This document shows, piece by piece, positions 1 through 7,483 of a stretch of 38,151 bases of DNA (position 1 is its first letter; each line of letters starts with the position of its first letter). The notes beneath the pieces are model-generated. The model saw only the letters and a list, made by a program, of their open reading frames with translations. It did no database searches and was not told the origin of the DNA. A program made the position numbers and the translations under genes. The DNA comes from Candidatus Woesearchaeota archaeon (GTDB lineage Archaea > Nanobdellota > Nanobdellia > Woesearchaeales > JABIAG01), in NCBI GenBank assembly GCA_019323235.1, contig JAHWHN010000153.1, forward strand, positions 1 to 38,151, in the 5' to 3' direction.

Positions 1-234
1 AATGATCATATGGAGTTTTCTAAAAACCTTAGTCCTTATGTTGGCTTTTCAACTGGTACTTTGTATGTTAGGTTATTACAAAGTTTTACTTTAAGTCAAT
101 TTAAGAAATATAATATAACTAAAAGAATGATTGAAGAAGGTAAATTTAATATTGATTCTTTTGATAAAAACAATTTAGACCATTATCAATATCTAGCCAT
201 ACTTGATTCTGGTTATGGTGATATGTTTGATTGA
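1..234 (+). CDS. partial hypothetical protein, C-terminal part
   Basis: The frame is open from the left edge, so this is probably the C-terminal end of a longer gene; an in-frame ATG at 10 is the alternative start (74 aa). The visible part has no membrane segment or recognised motif; it is rich in Tyr, Phe, Asp and Asn and ends in GYGDMFD. Its TGA stop directly abuts the stop of the convergent gene at 235. I do not recognise the family. Confidence 0.45.
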   Translation, partial: NDHMEFSKNLSPYVGFSTGTLYVRLLQSFTLSQFKKYNITKRMIEEGKFNIDSFDKNNLDHYQYLAILDSGYGDMFD

Positions 235-426
235 TTAACACAATTTCTTCTTAAATCCAGTTATTGCCATTAGTAAAAAACCAGCACCAAGTCCTAAAAA
301 TAGTCCTCCGACTAATTCATTAATAATAAAACCTACACCCATTCCTATAAAAATTCCTGCAGGAATGAATAAACCAGCTGGATTATCACATTTTGTTTTA
401 TCGCATTTTTGTTTTGTTTGTTTCAT
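235..426 (-). CDS. small two-helix membrane protein
   Basis: 63 aa. A short Lys/Cys-rich head (Cys8, Cys13) is followed by two glycine-rich hydrophobic helices, about residues 18-36 and 38-57, and a basic tail FKKKLC. The pattern NPAGLFIPAG then GMGVG resembles small uncharacterised membrane proteins common in archaeal genomes (family recalled, not searched). The ATG at 426 lies about 27 nt from a minus-strand TATA-like AGTATTTAAAC at 448-458, so it is probably leaderless. Function unknown. Confidence 0.7.
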   Translation of the reverse strand: MKQTKQKCDKTKCDNPAGLFIPAGIFIGMGVGFIINELVGGLFLGLGAGFLLMAITGFKKKLC

Positions 427-447
427 GTTTTTATAATTGATTAAAGA

Positions 448-495
448 GTATTTAAACTTTTTTATTTAATTAATATCTGCGAAAGATTTAAATAC
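448..495. promoter_or_regulatory. divergent TATA boxes for two small membrane protein genes
   Basis: AGTATTTAAAC (448-458), read on the minus strand as GTTTAAATACT, lies about 27 nt before the ATG at 426. GATTTAAATAC at 485-495 lies about 27 nt before the ATG at 517. Both fit archaeal TATA spacing with leaderless starts. Inferred from sequence only. Confidence 0.55.
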
Positions 496-516
496 CCATT
501 GTTATAGGAATTAAGC

Positions 517-963
517 ATGACTATGGAAATTTATGGAAAACCTGATGAAAAGAAAAAGCCAAAAATTAAAGGAAGTAATAATAATTATTCCAAAAATGCT
601 GTTGCTTTTATTACTTCATTATTGACTTTATTCGCAATAGGTATTATTACTAAACTTGTAATTTTAAATAATCATTTTAGTGCTTTACAAGAACAAGGTT
701 TTATTCAAGAATATAGTTCTGCATCAATATTAATTTATTTGGCAAGTTTATTTGTTCTAAATATTTTCATCTATGAATTAAATGTTAAATTAAGTAATCA
801 TCCTGCAGTTGTAGGAATTGCTTTAGCAACTATTTTCTCATTACCAGGGATTATTAGTTCAATTACTTATATTATTCCTTTACAAATAACAATTGTAACA
901 GTAATTAGTAATTTTGTTTCAATTATTCTAGCATCATATATCTTTGAAATGATGTGGGAATAA
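517..963 (+). CDS. four-helix integral membrane protein
   Basis: 148 aa. A basic, Lys/Asn-rich N-terminal tail (residues 1-26) precedes about four hydrophobic segments, near 28-50, 69-87, 96-118 and 120-144. No charged catalytic motif or known transporter signature is visible. The tail would favour a cytoplasmic N terminus. The ATG has both an AGGA at 507-510 and a TATA box at the spacing expected for a leaderless start. Unknown family; it faces a small membrane protein gene across a shared promoter region. Confidence 0.7.
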   Translation: MTMEIYGKPDEKKKPKIKGSNNNYSKNAVAFITSLLTLFAIGIITKLVILNNHFSALQEQGFIQEYSSASILIYLASLFVLNIFIYELNVKLSNHPAVVGIALATIFSLPGIISSITYIIPLQITIVTVISNFVSIILASYIFEMMWE

Positions 964-971
964 ATTATTTT

Positions 972-988
972 ATTGAAATTCTTTCAAT
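972..988 (+). terminator. possible hairpin terminator
   Basis: A perfect 7-bp inverted repeat ATTGAAA-TTC-TTTCAAT starts 9 nt after the stop of the membrane protein gene and is followed by TTTTCTT. The stem is AT-rich and archaeal termination relies mostly on U-tracts, so this is tentative. Confidence 0.3.
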
Positions 989-1066
989 TTTCTTAGAATA
1001 TTTCACAAGACACAGTGGACATTTATACTAACAATATTTATTAATGATTGGAAAAACATCACTTCA

Positions 1067-2902
1067 ATGAATAAAGAAGAAGTATTATTTCCTTTTGACA
1101 GCATTAGATTTATTCAAGATGATTTAATTAAGGAAATTCAACATTGTGTTAAAAATAGAGAAAATATAATAGTTCATGCTCCAACTGGTTTAGGTAAGAC
1201 TGTTTCTGCAATTGGACCAGCATTGAAGAAAGCTGAGGAGGAAGAATTAACTGTTTTCTTTTTAACTTCTAGACATACTCAACACAAGATTGCCTTAGAA
1301 ACAATAAAAGCTATCAAACAAGAATATAATCTTAACATTCCAGTAATAGATATTATTGGAAAACAACATATGTGTTTAATTAAAGGAAGTAATCTTTTAA
1401 CTTCCGGAGAGTTTGCAGAATTTTGTAGAAAGACTAAAGAGGATAAAAATTGTAAGTACTTTAATAATATTAATGAAGATGGTAAATTTACTCTTCTTGC
1501 TAAAAAAGCCTTAGAAGATATTGAAGATAATTCTCCATTAGATGTTAATGAATGTATTAATGTATGTAAAGAAAATTCTGTTTGTCCTTATGAGATATCT
1601 ATGATTTTAGCTAAGAAAGCTAAAGTTATTGTTGCAGATTATTATTATATGTTTAATCCATCCATTATGAATAATTTTCTTAATAAAATTGGAAAAGATA
1701 TTGATGAGTGTATTGTTATTGTTGATGAAGCACATAATCTTCCAGAAAGAATTAGAAAATTAATGAGTAATACTATTAGTGAATCAACAATTAATGGAGC
1801 AAAAAAAGAAGCTGATGAATTAAAGAATGATGAATGTCATGAAATATTGAATAGATTAGAGTACTGGATTAAAGAATTACTTATGGATATGGATGAAGTA
1901 ATTGTAAAGAAAGGTGAGTTTGATCCTGGTAAGTTTATTGATGCTATTGAATTGTTTGAAAGGTTAGCAGAAATAACTAGAGATAATGATAAGAGAAGTT
2001 ATTTAGGAATTATTGCTAATTTTTTAATGAGTTATACTGATGAAGAAGGTTATGTTAATATTATTAGAAAGAATTATGATAAGAATACCATTGAGTTTAA
2101 ACATTCATGTTTAGATCCTTCTTTAATTTCAAAACCTATTTTGAATAATGCTTATTCTTCAATTGTTATGTCTGGAACTTTGGAACCAATTGATATGTTT
2201 AAAGAAATTTTAGGTTTGAAAGGAGAGGCTTTTGAATTTCCATCACCATTCCCTGCTAGAAATAAATTAAATTTAATTGTTCCTGAAACAACAACTAAGT
2301 TTTCAGAAAGAGGAGTTAATCAATATAATAAAATAGCATCAAATCTAGCAAAGATGTGTAATAAGATTCCAGGAAATACTATTATTTTCTTCCCAAGTTA
2401 TTATATTAGAGATCAAATATATCATAAATTTTCAGAAATGTGTGAAAAAACTACTTTTAGTGAAGTTGCAAAGATGAGTAAAACTGAGAAAGAAGTTCTT
2501 CTTGATAAATTTAAATCTTATAAGGAGACGGGAGCTGTTTTATTAGCAGCTGCATCTGGTAATTTTGGAGAAGGAGTAGACCTACCAGGAGATTTACTTA
2601 AAGGAGTTATTGTTGTTGGACTTCCATTAAATAAACCAAGTTTAGAAACTAGTTCTTTAATTAATTACTATAATCAAAAATATCCAGGAAAAGGGTGGGA
2701 TTATGGCTATACTTTACCTGCTTTTGCTAAGATTCTTCAAAATGCTGGAAGATGCATTAGATCTGAGACAGATAAAGGAGTTATTATATTTATGGACCAA
2801 AGATTTGTTTGGGCAAATTATAAAAAATGTTTTAGTGAAGATTACATTGTTAGTTTAGATTTTGAGCAAAAGATTCAAAATTTCTTTGATAAACATTCTT
2901 AA
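1067..2902 (+). CDS. XPD/Rad3-like Fe-S DNA helicase
   Basis: 611 aa superfamily 2 helicase of the XPD/DinG group, expected to unwind DNA 5' to 3' in repair. Walker A is HAPTGLGKT (residues 37-45) and the DEAH box is at 220-223 (VDEAHN). Cys-rich stretches between them, with Cys103, 120, 129, 163, 167 and 173 (the last in VCPYE), match the XPD Fe-S domain, which needs four of these. Motif III reads SGTLEP, GEGVDLPG matches motif V, and QNAGRCIRS is motif VI. Length fits archaeal XPD. It stands alone after a 104-nt gap. XPD rather than DinG rests on the Fe-S pattern and the archaeal setting. Confidence 0.9.
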   Translation: MNKEEVLFPFDSIRFIQDDLIKEIQHCVKNRENIIVHAPTGLGKTVSAIGPALKKAEEEELTVFFLTSRHTQHKIALETIKAIKQEYNLNIPVIDIIGKQHMCLIKGSNLLTSGEFAEFCRKTKEDKNCKYFNNINEDGKFTLLAKKALEDIEDNSPLDVNECINVCKENSVCPYEISMILAKKAKVIVADYYYMFNPSIMNNFLNKIGKDIDECIVIVDEAHNLPERIRKLMSNTISESTINGAKKEADELKNDECHEILNRLEYWIKELLMDMDEVIVKKGEFDPGKFIDAIELFERLAEITRDNDKRSYLGIIANFLMSYTDEEGYVNIIRKNYDKNTIEFKHSCLDPSLISKPILNNAYSSIVMSGTLEPIDMFKEILGLKGEAFEFPSPFPARNKLNLIVPETTTKFSERGVNQYNKIASNLAKMCNKIPGNTIIFFPSYYIRDQIYHKFSEMCEKTTFSEVAKMSKTEKEVLLDKFKSYKETGAVLLAAASGNFGEGVDLPGDLLKGVIVVGLPLNKPSLETSSLINYYNQKYPGKGWDYGYTLPAFAKILQNAGRCIRSETDKGVIIFMDQRFVWANYKKCFSEDYIVSLDFEQKIQNFFDKHS

Positions 2903-2951
2903 TACTAGATTTAATCAGCATTTCAAACATAATTTCAAATTACAACCCTAA

Positions 2952-3046
2952 TATACTAATTTGCTCACCCCTTGACTTCATATGGAGTTTAGTATACAAA
3001 AACGTATACTAAACGAAAGATTTATATACTAATTGTGATATACTAT
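2952..3046. promoter_or_regulatory. operator array of TATACTAA sites with perfect palindrome
   Basis: TATACTAA occurs at 2952-2959, 3005-3012 and 3025-3032, with an inverted copy TTAGTATA at 2989-2996 and a one-mismatch copy TATACTAT at 3039-3046. The inverted and second copies form a perfect 11-bp palindrome GTTTAGTATAC (2987-2997) / GTATACTAAAC (3004-3014) with a 6-nt spacer. The copy at 3025 overlaps the presumed TATA box (3021-3029) and the last copy the likely start of transcription. This fits binding of a repressor, perhaps the adjacent gene product. Confidence 0.6.
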
Positions 3047-3062
3047 AGGATATTGGAGTAAA

Positions 3063-3473
3063 ATGGTATTATTGTTCGATCGGGAAAACATCCCGGAGGA
3101 TTTTTTCGAACTCGTATTCGCTACAGAGCAGCAAGCAATAGTCGCAAGGCTGTTGGTAGATTACTTCAAGCAAAACAAACAAGAACTTAGCAAGACAGAA
3201 ATGTCACTTTTTGCAAAGACTCTTCATGATGGAGAGATGATTGCAAGACTATCCTCCCCTAAATATCGAGGTAAGAAAGTGAAGCTTTCTTACAACAAAA
3301 GACAATTTTATGACCGTATTTTGACCCCCCTCAGAAGTATGGGCATAATTCAGTATGATATGTACAAAAAATCATACAAATTGTCCGAAGATTTCAACAA
3401 GCAGATGGTAAGAATTGGCTTACTTTGGTTAAAGGAGTTAAGGAAACCATCAAGTTCACTAATCGATAATTAG
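3063..3473 (+). CDS. putative winged-helix DNA-binding protein
   Basis: 136 aa, basic and mostly helical with no membrane segment. Residues from about 70 to 110 (basic stretch, FYDRILTPLRSMGIIQYD, then MYKKSYKLSE) look like a recognition helix followed by a beta-hairpin wing, so I infer a winged-helix regulator; there is no family-level match I can name. GGAG at 3055-3058 supports the ATG. Codon use differs from neighbours: CGG, CGT, CCC, CTC, ATC and TCC codons are common here and rare elsewhere, so it may be transferred or unusually expressed. The TATACTAA sites upstream suggest autoregulation. Confidence 0.6.
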   Translation: MVLLFDRENIPEDFFELVFATEQQAIVARLLVDYFKQNKQELSKTEMSLFAKTLHDGEMIARLSSPKYRGKKVKLSYNKRQFYDRILTPLRSMGIIQYDMYKKSYKLSEDFNKQMVRIGLLWLKELRKPSSSLIDN

Positions 3474-3527
3474 TGACCGTCGTGTCGGTACTTCTACTCC
3501 CCCCTCTGAAAACGCCGCGACGGTTAC
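3473..3527 (+). other. GC-rich hairpin of unknown role
   Basis: GTGACCGTCG (3473-3482) pairs with CGACGGTTAC (3518-3527) over 10 bp with one G-T wobble and a 35-nt C-rich loop. It starts on the last base of the preceding stop codon and is followed by a pyrimidine run CTTTCCCCTTTC. By hand count 3474-3541 is about 54% GC, far above the rest of the window. It could be a terminator, a small-RNA element or an mRNA 3' structure. Confidence 0.5.
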
Positions 3528-3541
3528 TTTCCCCTTTCAAA

Positions 3542-3622
3542 ATGATAAGTTTCAATACAATCAAGAAAAACAAAACTCTGGAAAGCTTCATGGGTTTACC
3601 TATTGAAGAAGAAGAGGAATAG
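3542..3622 (+). CDS. possible 26-aa mini-ORF with acidic tail
   Basis: ATG at 3542 opens 26 codons ending at TAG 3622. The product has a Lys/Asn-rich first half, then SFMGLP and a Glu-rich end (IEEEEE). No clear ribosome site precedes it, and it follows the GC-rich hairpin. It may be a real small peptide, the remnant of a gene, or chance. Confidence 0.25.
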   Translation: MISFNTIKKNKTLESFMGLPIEEEEE

Positions 3623-3767
3623 TTTTTTCAGATAGAAACTTCACTTCTTTTAATTACATTTTACGATAAATTTTAATAACATCATAATTTAAACAGATTC
3701 TAAGCTAAATTTAAAAATAAATTATAGTAACATTTAAAAAGGCACCACGTTTACTTTTTCTGAACAA

Positions 3768-3842
3768 GAGGCTGTAGGGTAGCTTGGTCCATCCTTTCTG
3801 GTTTGGGACCAGAGGACCCCAGTTCAAATCTGGGCAGCCTCA
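3768..3842 (+). tRNA. tRNA-Pro (anticodon TGG)
   Basis: The acceptor stem GAGGCTG (3768-3774) pairs perfectly with CAGCCTC (3835-3841), with discriminator A. The D stem is GGGT/ATCC, the anticodon stem TCTGG/CCAGA closes the loop TTTGGGA, and the T arm is CCCAG-TTCAAAT-CTGGG. The anticodon TGG reads CCA-type proline codons. No CCA is encoded and no intron is seen. ACATTTAAAA near 3730-3739 is a suitable TATA box. It lies 23 nt before eL43 and may be cotranscribed with that operon. Confidence 0.93.
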
Positions 3843-3865
3843 TTTCGCGATTATTTGGAGGAAAA

Positions 3866-4105
3866 ATGGTAGTTAAGACTAAAAACATCAAAGGATTTGG
3901 TGCAAGATACGGTAGAAAGGTAAGGAATAAATTAGGTAAATTTCTAAGCTTAAAAAATAAAGAAAAAAAATGCCCATATTGTAGCGCTATGAAAGTTAAA
4001 AGAGTAGCATCTGGTATATGGGAATGTACTAAATGTGAATCAAAATTCACAGGAAGAGCATACGACAGCAATAAGACTAAAGTAAAAAGTAGCTTAGAGG
4101 AATAA
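3866..4105 (+). CDS. rpl37ae: ribosomal protein eL43 (L37Ae)
   Basis: 79-aa zinc-ribbon protein of the large ribosomal subunit. The N terminus contains IKGFGARYGRKVR, typical of the family, and the zinc ligands are Cys36, Cys39, Cys54 and Cys57 (CPYC and CTKC). The start at 3866 is set by GGAGG at 3857-3861; a longer in-frame start at 3803 would run back through the tRNA and is rejected. It opens the operon eL43-Rpo12-Pcc1-prefoldin beta-UPF0147, which in many archaea continues the exosome superoperon. Confidence 0.93.
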   Translation: MVVKTKNIKGFGARYGRKVRNKLGKFLSLKNKEKKCPYCSAMKVKRVASGIWECTKCESKFTGRAYDSNKTKVKSSLEE

Positions 4106-4112
4106 AATTAAA

Positions 4113-4250
4113 ATGGTTTACTATAAATGCCTAGAATGTAACAAAAAGGTTGGTGATGAGTTTTTAAGAAAGAGAATTAGATGTCCACACTGTGGTTCAA
4201 AAATGATCTTCAAACCTAGATCACAACCAACTAGAGTTAAAGCAGTATGA
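4113..4250 (+). CDS. rpoP: RNA polymerase subunit Rpo12 (RpoP)
   Basis: 45-aa zinc-binding subunit of archaeal RNA polymerase, the equivalent of eukaryotic Rpb12. It starts MVYYKCLECN and has zinc ligands Cys6, Cys9, Cys24 and Cys27 (CPHC), followed by GSKMIFKPR, a family signature. It begins 7 nt after eL43 and its stop overlaps the next start in ATGA at 4247-4250, indicating translational coupling. Confidence 0.93.
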   Translation: MVYYKCLECNKKVGDEFLRKRIRCPHCGSKMIFKPRSQPTRVKAV

Positions 4251-4480
4251 TTTATACATCAATTATTATTGATGAAGATGCAGAAAATATCTTCAGATGT
4301 ATGGATTGCGATTTAACTAAAGAATTCAAAAGATCAACAACAAAAACTAAGTTAGAAGATAATAAACTTATGATTGATATTGAGGCTAAAGATATTGTTG
4401 CATTTCGTGCAACTTTAAACTCAATTACTCAAGTAATAGATGTTTATTACAAAGCAAAAACATTGAGTGAAAATGAATAA
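4247..4480 (+). CDS. pcc1: KEOPS complex subunit Pcc1
   Basis: 77 aa, a normal length for archaeal Pcc1, the small dimerising subunit of the KEOPS complex that makes t6A on ANN-decoding tRNAs. A beta-alpha-beta pattern and the conserved stretch IEAKDIVAFRATLNS support the call, as does its position after RpoP and before prefoldin beta, the usual archaeal order. The stop overlaps the prefoldin start. The MtaB-like enzyme at 18.5-19.8 kb would act on the t6A that KEOPS makes. Confidence 0.85.
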   Translation: MIYTSIIIDEDAENIFRCMDCDLTKEFKRSTTKTKLEDNKLMIDIEAKDIVAFRATLNSITQVIDVYYKAKTLSENE

Positions 4481-4790
4481 CGAAAAAATACAACAACTTC
4501 AAACAATTGAACAAAATCTGCAATCATTTCTTACACAAAAACAACAATTACAACAAGAACTTCTAGAAGTTGATTCAAGTATCGAAGAACTTTCTAAAAC
4601 AGATAAAGCTTACAAAATAGTTGGAAGTATAATGATTTCATCTAATAAAGAAGATTTATCTAAAGAACTAGAAATTAAAAAAGATATTGTTGAACAAAAA
4701 TTAAAAATAATCCAGCAACAAGAAGATAAAATTAAAGAGAAAGCAGAAACTCTAAGAAAAGAAGTTATGGATGAAATGAAACAGGAGTAA
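4473..4790 (+). CDS. pfdB: prefoldin beta subunit
   Basis: 105 aa. Two long Gln/Glu/Lys-rich coiled-coil helices flank a short hairpin region (YKIVGSIMI), as expected for prefoldin beta, which with alpha captures unfolded proteins and passes them to the thermosome. The ATG at 4473 overlaps the pcc1 stop by 8 nt; a GTG at 4467 in frame is the alternative. Its chaperonin partner is encoded at 7484-9058. Confidence 0.9.
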   Translation: MNNEKIQQLQTIEQNLQSFLTQKQQLQQELLEVDSSIEELSKTDKAYKIVGSIMISSNKEDLSKELEIKKDIVEQKLKIIQQQEDKIKEKAETLRKEVMDEMKQE

Positions 4791-4792
4791 AA

Positions 4793-5032
4793 ATGGATAG
4801 CATTGCTCTGATTTTATCGTATATAGATGATTTAAACGAAGAGATGGAAGTTCCTAAAAACATTAACAACAAACTTCAAAATATAAAAAATATTCTTAAA
4901 AGTGATGTAGATGTTTCTATTAAAAAAAGTAAATGTCTTAATGAATTAGATGACTTACACGAAAACCACAATATTGACCCTAATTTAAGATGTCAATTAT
5001 GGGATATTGTAAGTAGTTTAGAACAATTATAA
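4793..5032 (+). CDS. UPF0147 family protein
   Basis: 79-aa all-helical protein that matches the archaeal UPF0147 family in length and layout: LILSYIDDLNEE near the N terminus, then VPKNI and a late LDDLHENHNIDP. The family has no established function but is often near prefoldin beta, as here (2-nt gap). It is the last gene of the operon and faces RecJ across a 45-nt gap holding a hairpin. Confidence 0.8.
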   Translation: MDSIALILSYIDDLNEEMEVPKNINNKLQNIKNILKSDVDVSIKKSKCLNELDDLHENHNIDPNLRCQLWDIVSSLEQL

Positions 5033-5063
5033 TTTCTTAAAATTTTAAAAAATAAAAAATAGA

Positions 5064-5083
5064 GAATAATTAGAAAATTATTC
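5064..5083. terminator. hairpin between convergent UPF0147 and RecJ genes
   Basis: GAATAATT (5064-5071) and AATTATTC (5076-5083) form a perfect 8-bp stem with loop AGAA; one more A-T pair extends it. On the minus strand it is followed by a long T-rich run (TATTTTTTATTTTTT) and on the plus strand by TTCTTTT. It contains the RecJ stop codon (5078-5080). A bidirectional terminator is likely. Confidence 0.5.
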
Positions 5084-6622
5084 TTCTTTTACTAATTCAA
5101 TATTTCTTAACTGTTGTTTAATGTTTTGTAATACTGAATTTGAATGAGCTTGTACAAACTTAATTGCTCCAGCCATTTCGTGGCCTCCACCATCAACATT
5201 TGCTTCTGGAAGGACTTTCTGAAGGTTTTCAATTATTTTTTGTACTGGAAGGATTGGTTTTGTTGCTCTTACAATTACCATGTCTGATAAACATCCAAGT
5301 GTAATTACATTTTCTTTTCCTTCTGCTACTTTATCATGTATCATTCCAAGAACTTTTCCAGGTGTTGGATAAGTAAATCTCAAAGTATATTTTTCTAAAT
5401 CAATTGAAGAAAATGTTACTCCATTAATTTCTTGAGTTCTTAAATATGGAAGTGTACTTTGTAATTGAGTTTCTACTCCTTTACTTACTTCTTCATTAAT
5501 CATATTTACTAATTCTTTATTTACATATAATTCATCAAATACACCTTTTCCAGGATCAAATTTCATGTTATAAGCTGTAAAGTCAATTGCTACTCCAATT
5601 CTTCCAAGTTCTTCTCTTGTTAAACCAGATTTTTCAATATATCTTTCTGTTTCTTGAATATTACTTCTGTCACTTATTGCTGCAATTGCTGGCATTAATA
5701 AGTTTTCAAATTCTTCATAAATTAATCTTGCCATTTCATAACATAACATTCCCGCACATGTTTCTGAATCTAATCCAAACATATATGGATTTAAGTGATT
5801 TAATAAGTAAGGACAAACTGATGTTTTTCCATCTTTTAATTCAACTGGGTTATGATGATCTATTACAATTACATCACAACCTAAAGACTTCATTGTTTTC
5901 ATTCCAAATACATCTTCTGGTGTTGAACCATTGTCCAATACTAAGATTAATGGACTTTTTTGTTCGTGCACATCAACTAATCTTTTTACTAAAGAAATAT
6001 CTCTGAATACATCAGCGATTTCATAAAAAGGAGCTTTACTTGGACTTCTGTATAAATTATATTCTGGATTAATTCCTAATTTATTCATTAAACCTCTACA
6101 AGCTCTTTCAATTGCTAAACCTGAGTTAATACCATCAGAATCATTGTGATGTCTTATTAAGATTGGTTGATTTTTGAAAATTGCTTTTCTAATTTGATGA
6201 GAAATTTCAATAAATCTTTCTTTCATAATATTAAATCTGTCAGATTCAATACTAAAGTCAGTTCTAACTGGTTTTGATTTTTCTTCTAATACTTTATCAA
6301 AATCAAATTCAGTTTTTTCTATTTTTTTAATATCAATTTGTAATTTTCCAGCTCGTTCATCAACGTAACCAGCTACTTTTACAATATCATCAACATCAAA
6401 TTTTGATTCTTTAATTACACCATCAACAGTAAACATTCCATCACTTAAGACAAAAATTACTGGACCTGGAACTACTTTTCTGACAATTTTACAAATTCCA
6501 TTAAAGTAATCTCCAGCTTTAACATTAGTTAAGTCTGTAACTAAATTTTGTTTTTTGAATGGTTTATCACCATTATGATTTTTATTATTTTGATAGTCTT
6601 TACTATCGTTTTTTTCGTTCAT
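5078..6622 (-). CDS. archaeal RecJ-like DHH-family nuclease
   Basis: 514 aa. A hydrophilic, Lys/Asn-rich tail is followed by an OB-fold-like domain (about 30-102), a DHH phosphoesterase domain with motifs HHNDSDG (158-164), LDNGS (229-233) and DHH (255-257), and a C-terminal DHHA1 domain ending in GGGHEMAGAIKF. This is the layout of archaeal RecJ/GAN-related exonucleases, which act in DNA replication and repair. The metal-binding Asp and His residues are intact. An RBS (AGAGGT) precedes the ATG, and the nearest minus-strand TATA box (CTTTATAAAG, about 6735-6744) implies a leader of about 85-90 nt, long for this window. Confidence 0.85.
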   Translation of the reverse strand: MNEKNDSKDYQNNKNHNGDKPFKKQNLVTDLTNVKAGDYFNGICKIVRKVVPGPVIFVLSDGMFTVDGVIKESKFDVDDIVKVAGYVDERAGKLQIDIKKIEKTEFDFDKVLEEKSKPVRTDFSIESDRFNIMKERFIEISHQIRKAIFKNQPILIRHHNDSDGINSGLAIERACRGLMNKLGINPEYNLYRSPSKAPFYEIADVFRDISLVKRLVDVHEQKSPLILVLDNGSTPEDVFGMKTMKSLGCDVIVIDHHNPVELKDGKTSVCPYLLNHLNPYMFGLDSETCAGMLCYEMARLIYEEFENLLMPAIAAISDRSNIQETERYIEKSGLTREELGRIGVAIDFTAYNMKFDPGKGVFDELYVNKELVNMINEEVSKGVETQLQSTLPYLRTQEINGVTFSSIDLEKYTLRFTYPTPGKVLGMIHDKVAEGKENVITLGCLSDMVIVRATKPILPVQKIIENLQKVLPEANVDGGGHEMAGAIKFVQAHSNSVLQNIKQQLRNIELVKEE

Positions 6623-6808
6623 ATTTATACCTCTTGAAAAGAATTCTATTTTTCAACTAAAACTAATTTTTTAGTAACGATCACTAGTTTGACCGTACAT
6701 CTTTTCTCTATATTGTAGTATACAAATGATAGTGACTTTATAAAGTTTATCCCTTGCTTTATAAATAAACTAGGTTTTTTAGGCTTTTGAAAAATATTTC
6801 AAAAAAGC

Positions 6809-6814
6809 TTTATA
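6809..6814 (+). promoter_or_regulatory. TATA box of the lipoprotein gene
   Basis: TTTATA within GCTTTATAAAAA lies about 28 nt before the ATG at 6840, so transcription and translation probably start together. The 6623-6839 gap also has a second TATA-like GCTTTATAAAT near 6757-6767 and a near-palindrome CTTTTGAAA...TTCAAAAAAG around 6784-6808. Confidence 0.45.
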
Positions 6815-6839
6815 AAAAATTAAAACAATCTATAATTAT

Positions 6840-7481
6840 ATGAATGGTTTTGTTAAGAATGGACTTGTATTATTGACATTAAGTTCAATAATTGGTTGTT
6901 CCGAAAATCCTAAACTTAAAACTCAAAAAGAAGATAAGAATATAGAAAATATTGTTCAAGAAGAAAGTAATTCTAAGAAAGAAGATAAGTCAAATGATAG
7001 TAATTCTAATTTAGATGAACCAGATTATATCAGTTACATGCCCGGAGTTGAAAAATTTCTTTTTTCTGGAGAAGGTCCAACAATTATGGATGATATTAAC
7101 AAAAAATCTTATCTTTCTGGTTTAATTGATGAACTTAGATTGGAATGGGATTTAAAAAAATATCAAGAGTACAAAGAAGGAATTAAAGATTATACTGAAA
7201 TGGAAATAAATTTTTTGGATAATGCAAGAGTTATTTCTACTAGTAAGATTATTGAAGCTAGAACTAACAAAGGTAAAGAGTTAATCCTAGAATTAAATAA
7301 AGAATGGGATGAGAATGATTATGTATTATTAAATCATATAAAAGAGACATCCCCAGAACAAGAAAGAATTCTATTAGAGAAAGAATCTCTAAATTTAAAT
7401 AAATTATATGAAAACAAAATTAAATTAATAGATTTTAGTAAACATAAACCAGAATGTAATCCTTATAAAAATTATTATTAA
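6840..7481 (+). CDS. putative secreted lipoprotein
   Basis: 213 aa. The first 20 residues form a lipoprotein signal: a Lys at position 6, a hydrophobic core (GLVLLTLSSII) and a lipobox-like IIGC with Cys20. A low-complexity Lys/Glu/Ser/Asn linker (about 21-60) follows, then a charged, mostly helical domain. No enzymatic motif is visible and I do not recognise the domain. It is probably anchored outside the membrane. It stands alone, convergent with the thermosome gene with a 2-nt gap. Confidence 0.65.
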   Translation: MNGFVKNGLVLLTLSSIIGCSENPKLKTQKEDKNIENIVQEESNSKKEDKSNDSNSNLDEPDYISYMPGVEKFLFSGEGPTIMDDINKKSYLSGLIDELRLEWDLKKYQEYKEGIKDYTEMEINFLDNARVISTSKIIEARTNKGKELILELNKEWDENDYVLLNHIKETSPEQERILLEKESLNLNKLYENKIKLIDFSKHKPECNPYKNYY

Positions 7482-7483
7482 GT

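Noticed and set aside
3474..3541. C/D box small RNA in the GC-rich segment
   Set aside because: A CTGA is present, but no clear C box (RTGATGA) and no C'/D' pair.
3394..3591. Minus-strand 65-aa frame over the end of the winged-helix gene and the hairpin
   Set aside because: It crosses the hairpin and has no ribosome site or TATA box; better explained as an antisense shadow.
3803..3865. Longer start for eL43 beginning inside the tRNA-Pro gene
   Set aside because: It overlaps the tRNA body; GGAGG at 3857-3861 and the family N terminus fix the start at 3866.
3751..4071. Minus-strand 106-aa frame across tRNA-Pro and eL43
   Set aside because: It is a shadow of the tRNA and of a well-supported ribosomal protein gene on the other strand.
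5587..6006. 139-aa plus-strand frame inside RecJ
   Set aside because: Leu/Phe/His-rich antisense shadow of a conserved nuclease gene.
6715..6723. GTAGTATAC upstream of RecJ as a half site of the same operator
   Set aside because: One partial match in AT-rich DNA; not enough to claim.
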